Made by a program: the position numbers and the translations under genes
Assembly (NCBI RefSeq): GCF_018604545.1
Contig: NZ_CP075896.1
Span: 5,642,001-5,706,000 of the forward strand
Direction of reading: 5' to 3'
DNA length: 64,000 nt
DNA from: Streptomyces koelreuteriae
Lineage (GTDB): Bacteria > Actinomycetota > Actinomycetes > Streptomycetales > Streptomycetaceae
The notes under the pieces: generated by a model
Seen by the model: only the letters and a program-made list of their open reading frames with translations
Told to the model about the DNA's origin: nothing
Databases searched by the model: none
In this document: positions 36,262-49,533 of the stretch, in pieces
How positions within the stretch are numbered: position 1 is the first letter of the stretch
Layout of the letters: each line of letters begins with the position of its first letter

Positions 36262-38130
36262 GTGCCCGCGATCCCTAGCCATGTGCCCGAACCGAGCCGT
36301 ACCGACCCGGCTCTGATCCGCAACTTCTGCATCATCGCGCACATCGACCACGGCAAGTCCACGCTCGCCGACCGGATGCTCCAGCTCACCGGAGTGGTCG
36401 AGCAGCGGCAGATGCGCGCTCAGTACCTCGACCGCATGGACATCGAGCGTGAGCGCGGCATCACGATCAAGTCCCAGGCGGTGCGTCTGCCGTGGGCTCC
36501 CACCGAGGAGCCGGGCAACACGCACATCCTCAACATGATCGACACCCCGGGCCACGTCGACTTCACCTACGAGGTCTCGCGGTCACTCGCCGCCTGCGAG
36601 GGCACCGTCCTCCTGGTCGACGCGGCCCAGGGCATCGAGGCCCAGACTCTCGCCAACCTCTACCTGGCGATGGAGAACGACCTCAAGATCATCCCTGTAC
36701 TGAACAAGATCGACCTCCCGGCCGCCCAGCCGGAGAAGTTCTCCGAGGAGCTCGCCAACCTCGTCGGCTGCGACCCGGAGGACGTCCTCAAGGTCTCCGC
36801 GAAGACCGGCGTGGGCGTCGACGCGCTGCTCGACAAGGTCGTCGCCGAGGTGCCGGCCCCGGTCGGCGTCGCGGACGCGCCTGCCCGCGCGATGATCTTC
36901 GACTCGGTCTACGACTCCTACCGCGGCGTCGTCACGTACGTTCGAGTCGTCGACGGTCAGCTCAACAAGCGTGAGCGCATCCGGATGATGTCCACCAACG
37001 CCACGCACGAGCTGCTCGAGATCGGGACGAACTCGCCCGAGATGCTGTCCGCCGACGGCCTCGGTGTCGGCGAGGTGGGCTACATCATCACCGGTGTGAA
37101 GGACGTCCGCCAGTCCAAGGTCGGTGACACGATCACCAGCCTGCAGAAGGGCGCCACCGAGGCCCTCGGCGGGTACAAGGAACCCAAGCCGATGGTGTTC
37201 TCCGGCCTCTACCCCCTCGACGGATCCGACTACCCGGAGCTGCGCGAGGCCCTCGACAAGCTCCAGCTCAACGATGCCGCGCTGGTCTACGAGCCGGAGA
37301 CCTCCGCGGCCCTCGGCTTCGGATTCCGCGTCGGCTTCCTGGGCCTTCTCCACCTCGACGTCATCCGCGAGCGGCTCGAGCGCGAGTTCGGGCTCGCCCT
37401 CATCGCCACCGCTCCGAACGTGGTCTACCGCGTGGTCATGGAGGACGGCACCGAGCACACGGTGACCAACCCGAGCGAGTTCCCCGAGGGCAAGATCAAC
37501 GACGTGTACGAGCCGGTCGTACGCGCCACGCTCCTCGCCCCGAGTGAGTTCATCGGCGCGATCATGGAGCTGTGCCAGACCCGGCGCGGCACGCTGCTCG
37601 GTATGGACTACCTCTCCGAGGACCGCGTGGAGATCCGCTACACGCTTCCCCTCGCGGAGATCGTCTTCGACTTCTTCGACCAGCTCAAGTCCAAGACCAA
37701 GGGCTACGCCTCGCTCGACTACGAGCCCACCGGCGAGCAGGCCTCCAGTCTCGTCAAGGTCGACATCCTGCTGCACGGCGACAAGGTGGACGCCTTCTCG
37801 GCGGTCACGCACAAGGACGCGGCGTACGCGTACGGCGTGCGGCTCGTCGCCAAGCTGCGCGAGCTGATCCCGCGCCAGGCCTTCGAGATCCCCGTCCAGG
37901 CGGCCATCGGCTCCCGGGTCATCTCCCGCGAGACCATCCGCGCCATCCGCAAGGACGTCCTCGCCAAGTGCTACGGCGGTGACATCTCCCGTAAGCGGAA
38001 GCTGCTGGAGAAGCAGAAGGAGGGCAAGAAGCGGATGAAGATGGTGGGTTCCGTGGAAGTTCCGCAGGAGGCCTTCATCGCCGTCCTGTCCAGCGATGAC
38101 AGCGCGGGGTCGGGCAAGGGCAAGAAGTAA
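36262..38130 (+). CDS. lepA: Elongation factor 4 (LepA), ribosomal back-translocase
   Basis: 622 aa GTPase that acts on stalled or mistranslocated ribosomes. G-motifs: AHIDHGKSTL near residue 26, RGITIKSQAV, DTPGH near 98 and NKID near 150. The C-terminal half has the EF-G-like domains and the LepA-specific tail ending in VEVPQEAFIAVLSSDD. The GTG at 36262 begins MPAIPSHVPEPSRTDPALIRNFCII, the start I recall for the S. coelicolor protein, so the 30 upstream in-frame codons are probably not translated. A hairpin terminator follows. Confidence 0.96.
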   Translation: MPAIPSHVPEPSRTDPALIRNFCIIAHIDHGKSTLADRMLQLTGVVEQRQMRAQYLDRMDIERERGITIKSQAVRLPWAPTEEPGNTHILNMIDTPGHVDFTYEVSRSLAACEGTVLLVDAAQGIEAQTLANLYLAMENDLKIIPVLNKIDLPAAQPEKFSEELANLVGCDPEDVLKVSAKTGVGVDALLDKVVAEVPAPVGVADAPARAMIFDSVYDSYRGVVTYVRVVDGQLNKRERIRMMSTNATHELLEIGTNSPEMLSADGLGVGEVGYIITGVKDVRQSKVGDTITSLQKGATEALGGYKEPKPMVFSGLYPLDGSDYPELREALDKLQLNDAALVYEPETSAALGFGFRVGFLGLLHLDVIRERLEREFGLALIATAPNVVYRVVMEDGTEHTVTNPSEFPEGKINDVYEPVVRATLLAPSEFIGAIMELCQTRRGTLLGMDYLSEDRVEIRYTLPLAEIVFDFFDQLKSKTKGYASLDYEPTGEQASSLVKVDILLHGDKVDAFSAVTHKDAAYAYGVRLVAKLRELIPRQAFEIPVQAAIGSRVISRETIRAIRKDVLAKCYGGDISRKRKLLEKQKEGKKRMKMVGSVEVPQEAFIAVLSSDDSAGSGKGKK

Positions 38131-38168
38131 TCACGGATTACCGTGGGTTACACCGCAAACCGGGTAGA

Positions 38169-38206
38169 ACAGGGGCCCGTCGTGTGAGAGCGCGGCGGGC
38201 CCCTGT
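38169..38206 (+). terminator. lepA terminator
   Basis: ACAGGGGCCCGTCG (38169-38182) pairs with CGGCGGGCCCCTGT (38193-38206), one G-U pair, with a 10-nt loop. Confidence 0.75.
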
Positions 38207-38297
38207 GCGTACGTGGGGTAGCTGTCTGTACGAAGAGACAGGCCGCGGGCCCTTACGCGGGGACCGGTCGGCCTTTACTCTGATCCCTGCTCGATAG

Positions 38298-38330
38298 TTA
38301 CTCGCGAGTTAAACAACGGCTCGCGAGTAA
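38298..38330. promoter_or_regulatory. Double palindromic operator upstream of the acyl-CoA ligase gene
   Basis: TTACTCGCGAG (38298-38308) and CTCGCGAGTAA (38320-38330) are a perfect 11-bp inverted repeat with an 11-bp spacer. Each arm also contains a palindromic core (ACTCGCGAGT and CTCGCGAG), so this may be two 19-bp-spaced sites for a dimeric repressor, probably TetR-like and fatty-acid responsive. It is 50 bp before the start of the ligase gene. Confidence 0.65.
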
Positions 38331-38379
38331 AACCAGCCGCACCTGAGCCAGCCGCCTGACGCGGGCCCCGGAGGACGTC

Positions 38380-40263
38380 GTGAGCGACACACAGACCCTG
38401 ATCGAGAACCGTCCGCCGTCGGTGGCGGGCCTGTTCCTGGAGCGCGTGGCGGCCACGCCTGACGCAGAGGCCTATCGGTACCCGGTCCCATCGTCCTCGG
38501 GTCAGGGACCGGAGGAGTGGAAGTCGCTGAGCTGGGCGCAGGCCGCCGAGCGCGTCTACGCCATCGCGGCGGGACTGATCGAGCTGGGCGTGCGGGCCGA
38601 GCAGCGCGTCGCGCTCGCCTCCAGCACCCGGATCGAGTGGATCCTCGCCGACCTCGGCATCATGTGCGCCGGCGCCGCGACCACCACGGTGTATCCGCAG
38701 ACCAACGCGGAGGAGTCCGCCTACATCCTGTCGGACTCCGAGAGCCGGGTGCTCATCGCGGAGAACGTCGAGCAGCTCGCCAAGGCGAAGGAGAAGCGCG
38801 CCGAGCTGCCCGAGCTGACCCATGTCGTGGTCGTCGACCCGGCGGGTCTGGCGGGCGAGGAGAGCGCCGACTGGATCCTCACCCTCGACGAGCTGGAGAA
38901 GCGCGGCGCGGCCCGTCTGGAGAAGGACCCCGACCTGATCAAGGAGCGGGTCGGCGCCATCACCAAGGACCAGCTCGCCACCCTCATCTACACCTCCGGC
39001 ACCACCGGCCGCCCCAAGGGCGTGCGCCTGCCGCACGACAACTGGTCGTACATGGCGAAGGCGATCGCCGCGACCGGCCTGGTCAGCAGCGAGGACGTGC
39101 AGTACCTGTGGCTGCCCCTCGCGCACGTCTTCGGCAAGGTGCTCACCTCAGGCCAGATCGAGGTCGGCCACGTCACCGCCGTGGACGGCCGCGTCGACAA
39201 GATCATCGAGAATCTGCCGGTCGTGCAGCCCACGTACATGGCGGCCGTCCCCCGCATCTTCGAGAAGGTCTACAACGGCGTCGCCGCCAAGGCCCGTGCG
39301 GGCGGCGGGGCCAAGTACAAGATCTTCCAGTGGGCTGCCGAGGTCGCCCGCGAGTACGCCAAGGTCTCCCAGGACAACTTCCGGCGCACCGGCACCCTGT
39401 CCGTGCCCTTCGGTCTCGGCGCCAAGCACAAGGTCGCCGACGCGCTGGTGTTCGCCAAGATCCGTGAGGCCTTCGGCGGCAACCTGCGCGCCTGTGTCTC
39501 CGGGTCGGCCGCCCTCGCCCCGGAGATCGGCTACTTCTTCTCCGGCGCCGGCATCCACATCCTCGAGGGCTACGGCCTCACCGAGTCCTCGGCCGCTTCG
39601 TTCGTGAACCCGGGCGAGGCCTACCGCACCGGTACGGTCGGCAAGCCGCTGCCCGGTACGGAGGTGCGGATCGCCGACGACGGGGAGATCCTGCTGCGCG
39701 GGCCCGGCATCATGGAGGGCTACCACGGGCTGCCCGAGAAGACCGCCGAGGTGCTGGAGTCGGACGGCTGGTTCCACACCGGGGACATCGGGGAGCTGTC
39801 GGCCGACGGGTATCTGCGGATCACCGACCGCAAGAAGGACCTCATCAAGACCTCGGGCGGCAAGTACATCGCGCCGGCGGAGGTCGAGGGGCAGTTCAAG
39901 GCGGTGTGCCCGTACGTGTCCAACATCCTGGTGCACGGGGCCGACCGGAACTTCTGCACGGCGCTGATCGCTCTGGACGAGTTGGCCATCGTCGAGTGGG
40001 CGAAGGAGAACGGGCTCGGGGGGAAGTCGTACGCCGAGATCGTGGCCGCGCCCGCGACGGTGGGGATGGTCGACGGGTATGTGAAGCAGCTCAACGAGGG
40101 GCTTCAGAAGTGGCAGACCATCAAGAAGTTCCGGTTGCTGCCGCGGGATCTTGATGTGGAGCACGGGGAGATCACGCCGAGTCTGAAGTTGAAGCGGCCG
40201 GTTGTGGAGCGGGAGTACAAGCATCTGATCGAGGAGATGTACGAGGGCTCTCGCGAGGCGTAG
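38380..40263 (+). CDS. Long-chain acyl-CoA synthetase-like AMP-dependent ligase
   Basis: 627 aa ANL-superfamily enzyme that activates a fatty acid with ATP and CoA. It shows the ATP signature YTSGTTGRPKGV near residue 205, GYGLTESSAAS near 395, DGWFHTGD near 465 and DRKKDLIKTSGGKYIAPAEVE near 483. The length and order match FadD/FAA1-type long-chain ligases. GGAGGAC lies just before the GTG. An 11-bp inverted repeat upstream suggests repression by a TetR-type regulator. It converges on the signalling operon, with a dispersed repeat between. Confidence 0.9.
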   Translation: MSDTQTLIENRPPSVAGLFLERVAATPDAEAYRYPVPSSSGQGPEEWKSLSWAQAAERVYAIAAGLIELGVRAEQRVALASSTRIEWILADLGIMCAGAATTTVYPQTNAEESAYILSDSESRVLIAENVEQLAKAKEKRAELPELTHVVVVDPAGLAGEESADWILTLDELEKRGAARLEKDPDLIKERVGAITKDQLATLIYTSGTTGRPKGVRLPHDNWSYMAKAIAATGLVSSEDVQYLWLPLAHVFGKVLTSGQIEVGHVTAVDGRVDKIIENLPVVQPTYMAAVPRIFEKVYNGVAAKARAGGGAKYKIFQWAAEVAREYAKVSQDNFRRTGTLSVPFGLGAKHKVADALVFAKIREAFGGNLRACVSGSAALAPEIGYFFSGAGIHILEGYGLTESSAASFVNPGEAYRTGTVGKPLPGTEVRIADDGEILLRGPGIMEGYHGLPEKTAEVLESDGWFHTGDIGELSADGYLRITDRKKDLIKTSGGKYIAPAEVEGQFKAVCPYVSNILVHGADRNFCTALIALDELAIVEWAKENGLGGKSYAEIVAAPATVGMVDGYVKQLNEGLQKWQTIKKFRLLPRDLDVEHGEITPSLKLKRPVVEREYKHLIEEMYEGSREA

Positions 40264-40275
40264 GGAGTGGTGAAT

Positions 40276-40331
40276 GAGCGCGGGCGGCTGCGGGTTGTTC
40301 GTGGTTGCTCGCGCAGTTCCCCGCGCCCCTA
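40276..40331 (-). repeat. Dispersed intergenic repeat, copy 1 (TAGGGGCGCGGGG type)
   Basis: On the minus strand it starts with the TAG stop codon of the response-regulator gene: TAGGGGCGCGGGGAACTGCG, then CGAGCAACCACGAAC...CCCGCAG. A related, longer version is at 58709-58776, also beginning at a stop codon. I recall this motif from many Streptomyces intergenic regions. Confidence 0.65.
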
Positions 40332-40780
40332 GGGTGCGTCCCCCACCCGGCTTCGCAAGTTCTGGATCTCCTTTCTCAGGCGTTCCACCTCTCTGCCCTT
40401 GCGGTAGAGGTCCAGGAAGACGCTGACCTTTGCTCTCAGGACCCAGGGGTCGAAAGGCTTGGTCAAGTAGTCCGCGGCGCCTGTCGCGTAGCCGCGGAAG
40501 GCGTAGCCCGAGTCGTCGTCCGCTCCGGTCAGGAAGATGATCGGGACGTCTCGGGTCTGGTCCAGGCGTTTGATGTGGGCGGCTGTCTCGAAGCCGTCCA
40601 TGCCCGGCATGCGGATGTCGAGCAGGACCAGTGCGATGGGCTGGCGCAGCAGGGCCTTCATCGCCTCCTCGCCCGAACGGGCGCGCACCAGCGGTTCGTT
40701 GAGGGAGGCGAGGACGGCCTCCAGGGCCGTCAGGTTGTCCTCCATGTCGTCGACCAGGAGGATTCCGGCGTGTTGGGTGC

Positions 40781-40784
<4 letters not shown>
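40329..40784 (-). CDS. Response regulator: REC domain with C-terminal coiled coil (OsaB-like)
   Basis: 151 aa. Receiver domain with the phospho-acceptor Asp56 (LVLLDIRMPGMDG), acidic pair Asp12/Asp13 and conserved Lys in YLTKPFDPWVL. There is no DNA-binding domain; the last ~30 residues (LYRKGREVERLRKEIQNLRSRV) form a short coiled coil. This architecture is like S. coelicolor OsaB, needed for osmotic adaptation and development. Its ATG overlaps the kinase stop (ATGA), so the two are co-translated. The stop codon is the first base of a dispersed repeat. Confidence 0.82.
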
Positions 40785-44938
<4,154 letters not shown>

Positions 44939-45040
44939 GGCGGCCCACTTCGGTAACTCGGCGCTTATGGGCGTGGCCAGTCTGTCACTCTGTCGGCATC
45001 GACTGTGGCGTATTCGTACGAACTGCCCGGGGAGCTGTCC

Positions 45041-47257
45041 ATGGGGGCCATTCCGACGCAACGGGAGACCGCCTCCCGTGCCTCGCAGGCGCCTGCACAC
45101 GCCTCGGAGACGCCTGTGTCCGTTGAGGACGAGCCCGTTTCCGAGAAGCCCGCACCGACTGCCGAGATGCTCACGCCCGACGCGTGCGCCTCGGCCTGCG
45201 CGGCGCCCGCACCCATATCCGAGGCGCCCGCACAGGAGCGCGCGCGGGCGCACGCGACCCTGTCCGGCAGCTCGCTCGCGCCGGGCACCGCACGCGCCCT
45301 CGTGCGCTCGGCGCTCGCCGAGTGGACCCGGCTCGGCCTGCCCGGCACCGAGCACCTCACCGACCGCCTCGCCGACGACGCCACGCTCGTGGTCAGCGAA
45401 CTCGTCACCAACGCCGTCGTGCACGCCGGCACGGACGTCGAGCTGGAGTGCCGGTTGGAGGACGGTGACGGCGATGACAGGGATGGCAAGGGGACGGCCG
45501 CCCTCGTCGTAGAGGTCTGCGACCACCATCCCTCGCGCGCCCCGCGCGGCGGCGAACCGGAGACACCGCACGACATGCCCGAGTACGGGCGCGGCCTGCG
45601 GCTCGTCGGCGCGCTCTCCGAGGCCTGGGGCATCACCTACCGCACGGGCCGCAAGACCGTGTGGGCGCGGTTGCCCGCCGCGGGGTGCGCGGCGGGCGAG
45701 CAGATCGAGGCGTACGCCGAGGAGCAGGCGCTGGCGCGCGGGCTGCGGGTGGCGGAGATCCTGGCGCCTGAGCCGCCCGAGGGGTGGGAGACCGAGGAGC
45801 CGGGACAGACGGGGGAGACCGGGCGGCGGTGGCGTGACCGGCACGACCGTCACGACCCGCGGGACTCCCGCGGCTTACGGGACTGGCGTGACTGGAACGA
45901 CGTACGGGACTGGCGGGACCGCCACGAGGGCGGCGGGGAGGGACGCGACGGTGCCTGGCTGGGCCGCGGCGCCCTCTCCTTCCTCGCCGAGGCCTCCGAC
46001 CTGCTCGCCGGACAGCTCGACGAGGATCTGGTCGCCGCCCTCGCCGGGCAGCTCATCGTGCCGCGGCTGGCCGACTGGTGCGCGGTGTGGCTGGAGGACG
46101 AGGCCACCGGCGGCTGGAGCGGCGGGGCAGGAGGCGGGGCGCGACTGGCCCGGGTCTGGCACGGCAGCGAGAACCGCATCGAGGAGCTGCGCCGGGCCCT
46201 GGAGAAAGACCCGCCGCACCCGTCCGACCCGCCCGGGTCCGGGCCCGTCGACTACCCCTGGCCGGGCGAGGCGCTCGGTGACGCGCCGGGCGAACCGGGC
46301 TCGGCACTCGCCTACCGGCTGGTCGCCGGGGGACGCCCGCTGGGCACCCTGGTCATCGGCCGTTCCGGCGCCGCCGGCTTCCCCGACGAGATCACCGGCC
46401 TCGTGGAGGACCTCAGCCGCCGCGTCGCCCTCGCCATCGGCGCCGCCCGCCAGTACGCCCGCCAGGCCACCATCAGCGCCGTACTCCAGCGCGGACTGCT
46501 GCCCGGCGCCGTCGCCGAGATCCCCGGGGTGCGCAGCGCCCTCGTCTACGAGCCGTACGACAAGGGCGGGCCCAGCGGCGACTTCTACGACCTGTTCCCG
46601 GCCGGAGACGGCCGCTGGTGCTTCGCCGTCGGCGACGTCCAGGGCAAGGGGCCCGAGGCGGCCGTCGTGATCGGCCTGGCCCGGCCCTGGCTGCGGCTGC
46701 TGGCCCGCGAGGGCTACCGGGTCGCCGACGTCCTCGACCGCCTCAACCAGCTCCTGCTCGACGACGCCACGGAGGCCGCCGACGCGGCGGCCCGGGCGCT
46801 GGTGGCCGCGGGCGCCCGGCCGACCCTGCCCGGCGACGGCCCCCAGACGCGCTTCTTGTCCCTGCTCTACGGCGAACTGGTCCCCTTCGACGGCGGCGTC
46901 CGCTGCACCGTCGCCTCCGCCGGGCACCCGCTCCCACTGCTGCTCGGGGCGGGCGGCGAGGTCAACACGACAGCGCAGCCGCAGACCCTCCTGGGCGTCG
47001 TCGAGGACGCCACGTACACCAGCGACACCTTCGAGCTGCGGCCCGGCGACACACTGCTGTGCGTCACCGACGGTGTGACCGAGCGCCGCTCCGGCTCCCG
47101 CCAGTTCGACGACGAGGACGGGCTCGCGGCGGCGCTGGCCGGGTGCGCGGGGCTGGACGCCGAGCTCATAGCCGAGCGGATCAAGCGGCTGGTGCACGAG
47201 TTCGGGGCGCGGCCGCCGGCCGACGATCTCGCGCTGCTGGTGCTCCAGGCGGAGTGA
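45041..47257 (+). CDS. HATPase-GAF-PP2C (SpoIIE/RsbU-type) phosphatase (OsaC-like), with a TTA codon
   Basis: 738 aa. Residues ~80-215 are an RsbW-like HATPase (N box VVSELVTNAVVHAG, GRGLRLVGALSEAWG), ~310-470 a GAF-like sensor, ~510-738 a PP2C/SpoIIE phosphatase (AVGDVQGKGPEAAVVIG, DTLLCVTDGVTERR, ADDLALLVL). It can probably both bind or phosphorylate and dephosphorylate anti-sigma pathway proteins. Divergent from a poly-HAMP kinase, it is laid out like S. coelicolor OsaC, which turns off the sigma-B osmotic response. TTA at 45875-45877 (codon 279) implies bldA control. ATG 45041 has GGGGAG 6-8 nt upstream; an in-frame GTG at 45005 would add 12 residues. Confidence 0.82.
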   Translation: MGAIPTQRETASRASQAPAHASETPVSVEDEPVSEKPAPTAEMLTPDACASACAAPAPISEAPAQERARAHATLSGSSLAPGTARALVRSALAEWTRLGLPGTEHLTDRLADDATLVVSELVTNAVVHAGTDVELECRLEDGDGDDRDGKGTAALVVEVCDHHPSRAPRGGEPETPHDMPEYGRGLRLVGALSEAWGITYRTGRKTVWARLPAAGCAAGEQIEAYAEEQALARGLRVAEILAPEPPEGWETEEPGQTGETGRRWRDRHDRHDPRDSRGLRDWRDWNDVRDWRDRHEGGGEGRDGAWLGRGALSFLAEASDLLAGQLDEDLVAALAGQLIVPRLADWCAVWLEDEATGGWSGGAGGGARLARVWHGSENRIEELRRALEKDPPHPSDPPGSGPVDYPWPGEALGDAPGEPGSALAYRLVAGGRPLGTLVIGRSGAAGFPDEITGLVEDLSRRVALAIGAARQYARQATISAVLQRGLLPGAVAEIPGVRSALVYEPYDKGGPSGDFYDLFPAGDGRWCFAVGDVQGKGPEAAVVIGLARPWLRLLAREGYRVADVLDRLNQLLLDDATEAADAAARALVAAGARPTLPGDGPQTRFLSLLYGELVPFDGGVRCTVASAGHPLPLLLGAGGEVNTTAQPQTLLGVVEDATYTSDTFELRPGDTLLCVTDGVTERRSGSRQFDDEDGLAAALAGCAGLDAELIAERIKRLVHEFGARPPADDLALLVLQAE

Positions 47258-47284
47258 GTGCCCCGGTGCTGGACAATGGAAGGC

Positions 47285-48517
47285 ATGCCTTCCGCACTTC
47301 CCGACGGCGAGCCCGTCCCCGACGACGGCGCGCTGCCCGCCTCCGCGCTCGCCGGGGCCGCCGACCGCCCGCTCGGGTTCTATCTGCACGTCCCGTACTG
47401 CGCGACCCGCTGCGGCTACTGCGACTTCAACACCTACACGGCGACCGAGCTGCGCGGCAGCGGCGGTGTGCTGGCCTCCCGCGACAACTACGCCGAGACG
47501 CTCGTTGAGGAGGTCCGCCTGGCGCGCAAGGCGCTGGGCGATGATCCGCGGCCCGTCCGTACGGTGTTCGTGGGCGGGGGGACGCCCACGCTGCTGGCCG
47601 CCGGTGATCTCGTACGGATGCTGGGCGCGATCCGTGACGAGTTCGGACTCGCGCCGGACGCCGAGATCACGACGGAGGCGAATCCGGAGTCGGTGGATCC
47701 GGCGTATCTGGAGGCGCTGCGGGAGGGCGGCTTCAACCGGATCTCGTTCGGCATGCAGAGCGCGCGGCAGCATGTGCTGAAGGTGCTGGACCGTACGCAT
47801 ACGCCCGGGCGGCCCGAGGCGTGTGTGGCGGAGGCGCGGGCGGCGGGTTTCGAGCACGTCAATCTGGATCTGATCTACGGCACGCCGGGGGAGAGCGACG
47901 ACGACTGGCGGGCCACGCTGAGCGCGGCGCTGGGGGCGGGGCCGGACCATGTCAGCGCGTACGCCCTGATCGTCGAGGAGGGGACGCAGCTGGCCCGTCG
48001 TATCCGGCGGGGCGAGGTCCCCATGACGGACGACGACGTCCACGCCGACCGCTATCTCATCGCCGAGGAGGCGCTGTCCTCGGCGGGCTTCGAGTGGTAC
48101 GAGGTGTCCAACTGGGCGACCTCGGAGGCCGGGCGGTGTCTGCACAACGAGCTGTACTGGCGGGGGGCCGACTGGTGGGGGGCCGGGCCGGGGGCGCACA
48201 GCCATGTGGGGGGCGTGCGGTGGTGGAACGTCAAGCATCCGGGCGCTTATGCGGGGGCACTTGCGGCGGGGCGGTCGCCGGGGGCCGGGCGTGAGGTGCT
48301 GGCGGAGGAGGATCGGCGGGTCGAGCGGATTCTGCTGGAGTTGCGGTTGCGGGAGGGGGTGCCGTTGGCGTTGCTGCGGGAGGAGGGGCTTGCCGCGTCG
48401 CGGCGGGCGCTGTCCGAGGGGTTGCTTCAGGAAGGGCCGTATGGGGAGGGGCGTGCGGTGTTGACCTTGCGGGGGCGGTTGCTGGCGGATGGGGTTGTGC
48501 GGGACCTCGTCGACTGA
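47285..48517 (+). CDS. hemW: Haem chaperone HemW (coproporphyrinogen III oxidase-like radical SAM protein)
   Basis: 410 aa. The radical SAM cluster CxxxCxxC is at Cys39/43/46 (VPYCATRCGYCDF), with GGGTPTLL near 100 and FGMQSA near 155, and a C-terminal HemN-like domain. HemW proteins bind haem and pass it to target proteins; they were long mis-annotated as oxygen-independent coproporphyrinogen oxidases, and the extra cysteine of true HemN (CxxxCxxCxC) is absent (F48). The ATG at 47285 starts MPSALPDGEP as I recall for S. coelicolor; GTG 47258 is less likely. It lies next to hrcA, as is usual. Confidence 0.92.
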   Translation: MPSALPDGEPVPDDGALPASALAGAADRPLGFYLHVPYCATRCGYCDFNTYTATELRGSGGVLASRDNYAETLVEEVRLARKALGDDPRPVRTVFVGGGTPTLLAAGDLVRMLGAIRDEFGLAPDAEITTEANPESVDPAYLEALREGGFNRISFGMQSARQHVLKVLDRTHTPGRPEACVAEARAAGFEHVNLDLIYGTPGESDDDWRATLSAALGAGPDHVSAYALIVEEGTQLARRIRRGEVPMTDDDVHADRYLIAEEALSSAGFEWYEVSNWATSEAGRCLHNELYWRGADWWGAGPGAHSHVGGVRWWNVKHPGAYAGALAAGRSPGAGREVLAEEDRRVERILLELRLREGVPLALLREEGLAASRRALSEGLLQEGPYGEGRAVLTLRGRLLADGVVRDLVD

Positions 48518-48536
48518 GGTGCTCGGGGTTCGTGCT

Positions 48537-48629
48537 GGGGCCGGGTGGGTGCGCAGCCCGGCGTGGCGGGGTGCCGCTGCGCCCACCCGTGCCGCCCTTA
48601 GCGGCACGCATGCCCGCAGCTAGGCGGGA
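48537..48629. repeat. 93-bp dispersed intergenic repeat, copy A
   Basis: From 48537 to 48629 the sequence matches the reverse complement of 54775-54867 with about six mismatches. It contains a GTGCCGC/GCGGCAC stem and a GGGTGGG...CCCACCC arm, so it can fold extensively. It sits downstream of hemW. Confidence 0.85.
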
Positions 48630-48698
48630 GCAGCGGTCCGCGGCTGAGCGGGGTTCCGTGGCGCGCGGCACAGGCGGATTCGGCGGCCGCAGCGGCAG

Positions 48699-49502
48699 CT
48701 ACGCCGGTGCCGTTACGAAGTCGATCAGTTCCTCGACCCTGCCCAGCAGCTCTGGCTCCAGGTCCTTGTACGAATGCACCCCCGACAGGATCCGCTGCCA
48801 GGCCGCGCCCGTGTTGGGCGGCCAGCCCAGGGCCCGGCAGACGCCCGTTTTCCAGTCCTGGCCGTGGGGGATGCGGGGCCAGGAATCGATGCCCAGGGCC
48901 GACGGCTTCACCGCCTCCCAGATGTCGATGTACGGGTGGCCCACCACCAGGGCGTGCTCGCTTGTCACCGACTCGGCGATGCGCCATTCCTTGCTGCCCG
49001 GGACCAGGTGGTCCACCAGGACGCCGAGGCGGGCGTCCGGGCCGGGGGCGAAGTCGGAGACGATCGCGGGGAGGTCGTCGACGCCCTCCAGGTACTCCAC
49101 GACCACGCCCTCGATGCGCAGGTCGTCGCCCCACACCTTCTCGACGAGTTCGGCGTCGTGCCGGCCCTCGACGTAGATGCGACCGGCGCGGGCGACACGC
49201 GCGCGTGCGCCGGGGACGGCCACCGAGCCGGAGGCGGTGCGCGTGGGGCGGGCGGGGCCGGACGCCGGGCGGACCAGCGTCACCACCCTGCCCTCCAGCA
49301 GGAAACCGCGCGGCTCCATCGGGAACACACGGTGCTTGCCGAAGCGGTCCTCCAGCGTCACCGTGCCCGCCTCGCAGCGGATCACCGCCCCGCAGAAGCC
49401 GCTCCCGGGCTCCTCCACCACCAGGCCCGGATCCGCCGGAACCTCGGGCACCGGCTTCGGCTTCTTCCACGGCGGGGTCAGATCGGCGGAGTACTGGCGC
49501 AT
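48699..49502 (-). CDS. DUF3097-family protein
   Basis: 267 aa. A conserved actinobacterial protein of unknown function, usually found near hemW and hrcA, with IYVEGRHDAELVEKVWGDDLRIEGVVVEYLEGVDDLP near residue 115 and LGVLVDHLVPGSKEWRIAESV near 160. That stretch looks like a TOPRIM-type nucleotidyl-transfer fold (E...DxD-like), but the catalytic role is unproven. ATG at 49502 has a TATCGT hexamer 7 nt upstream, pointing to a leaderless mRNA. It runs opposite to hemW and hrcA. Confidence 0.8.
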   Translation of the reverse strand: MRQYSADLTPPWKKPKPVPEVPADPGLVVEEPGSGFCGAVIRCEAGTVTLEDRFGKHRVFPMEPRGFLLEGRVVTLVRPASGPARPTRTASGSVAVPGARARVARAGRIYVEGRHDAELVEKVWGDDLRIEGVVVEYLEGVDDLPAIVSDFAPGPDARLGVLVDHLVPGSKEWRIAESVTSEHALVVGHPYIDIWEAVKPSALGIDSWPRIPHGQDWKTGVCRALGWPPNTGAAWQRILSGVHSYKDLEPELLGRVEELIDFVTAPA

Positions 49503-49533
49503 TCGAATGACGATAGGAGAAGGCGTACGGCGA

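Noticed and set aside
44939..45853. Upstream in-frame extension of the poly-HAMP kinase on the minus strand
   Set aside because: It runs through the divergent PP2C gene and gives Pro/Arg-rich sequence without a domain. Homology to the HAMP kinase begins near 44938.
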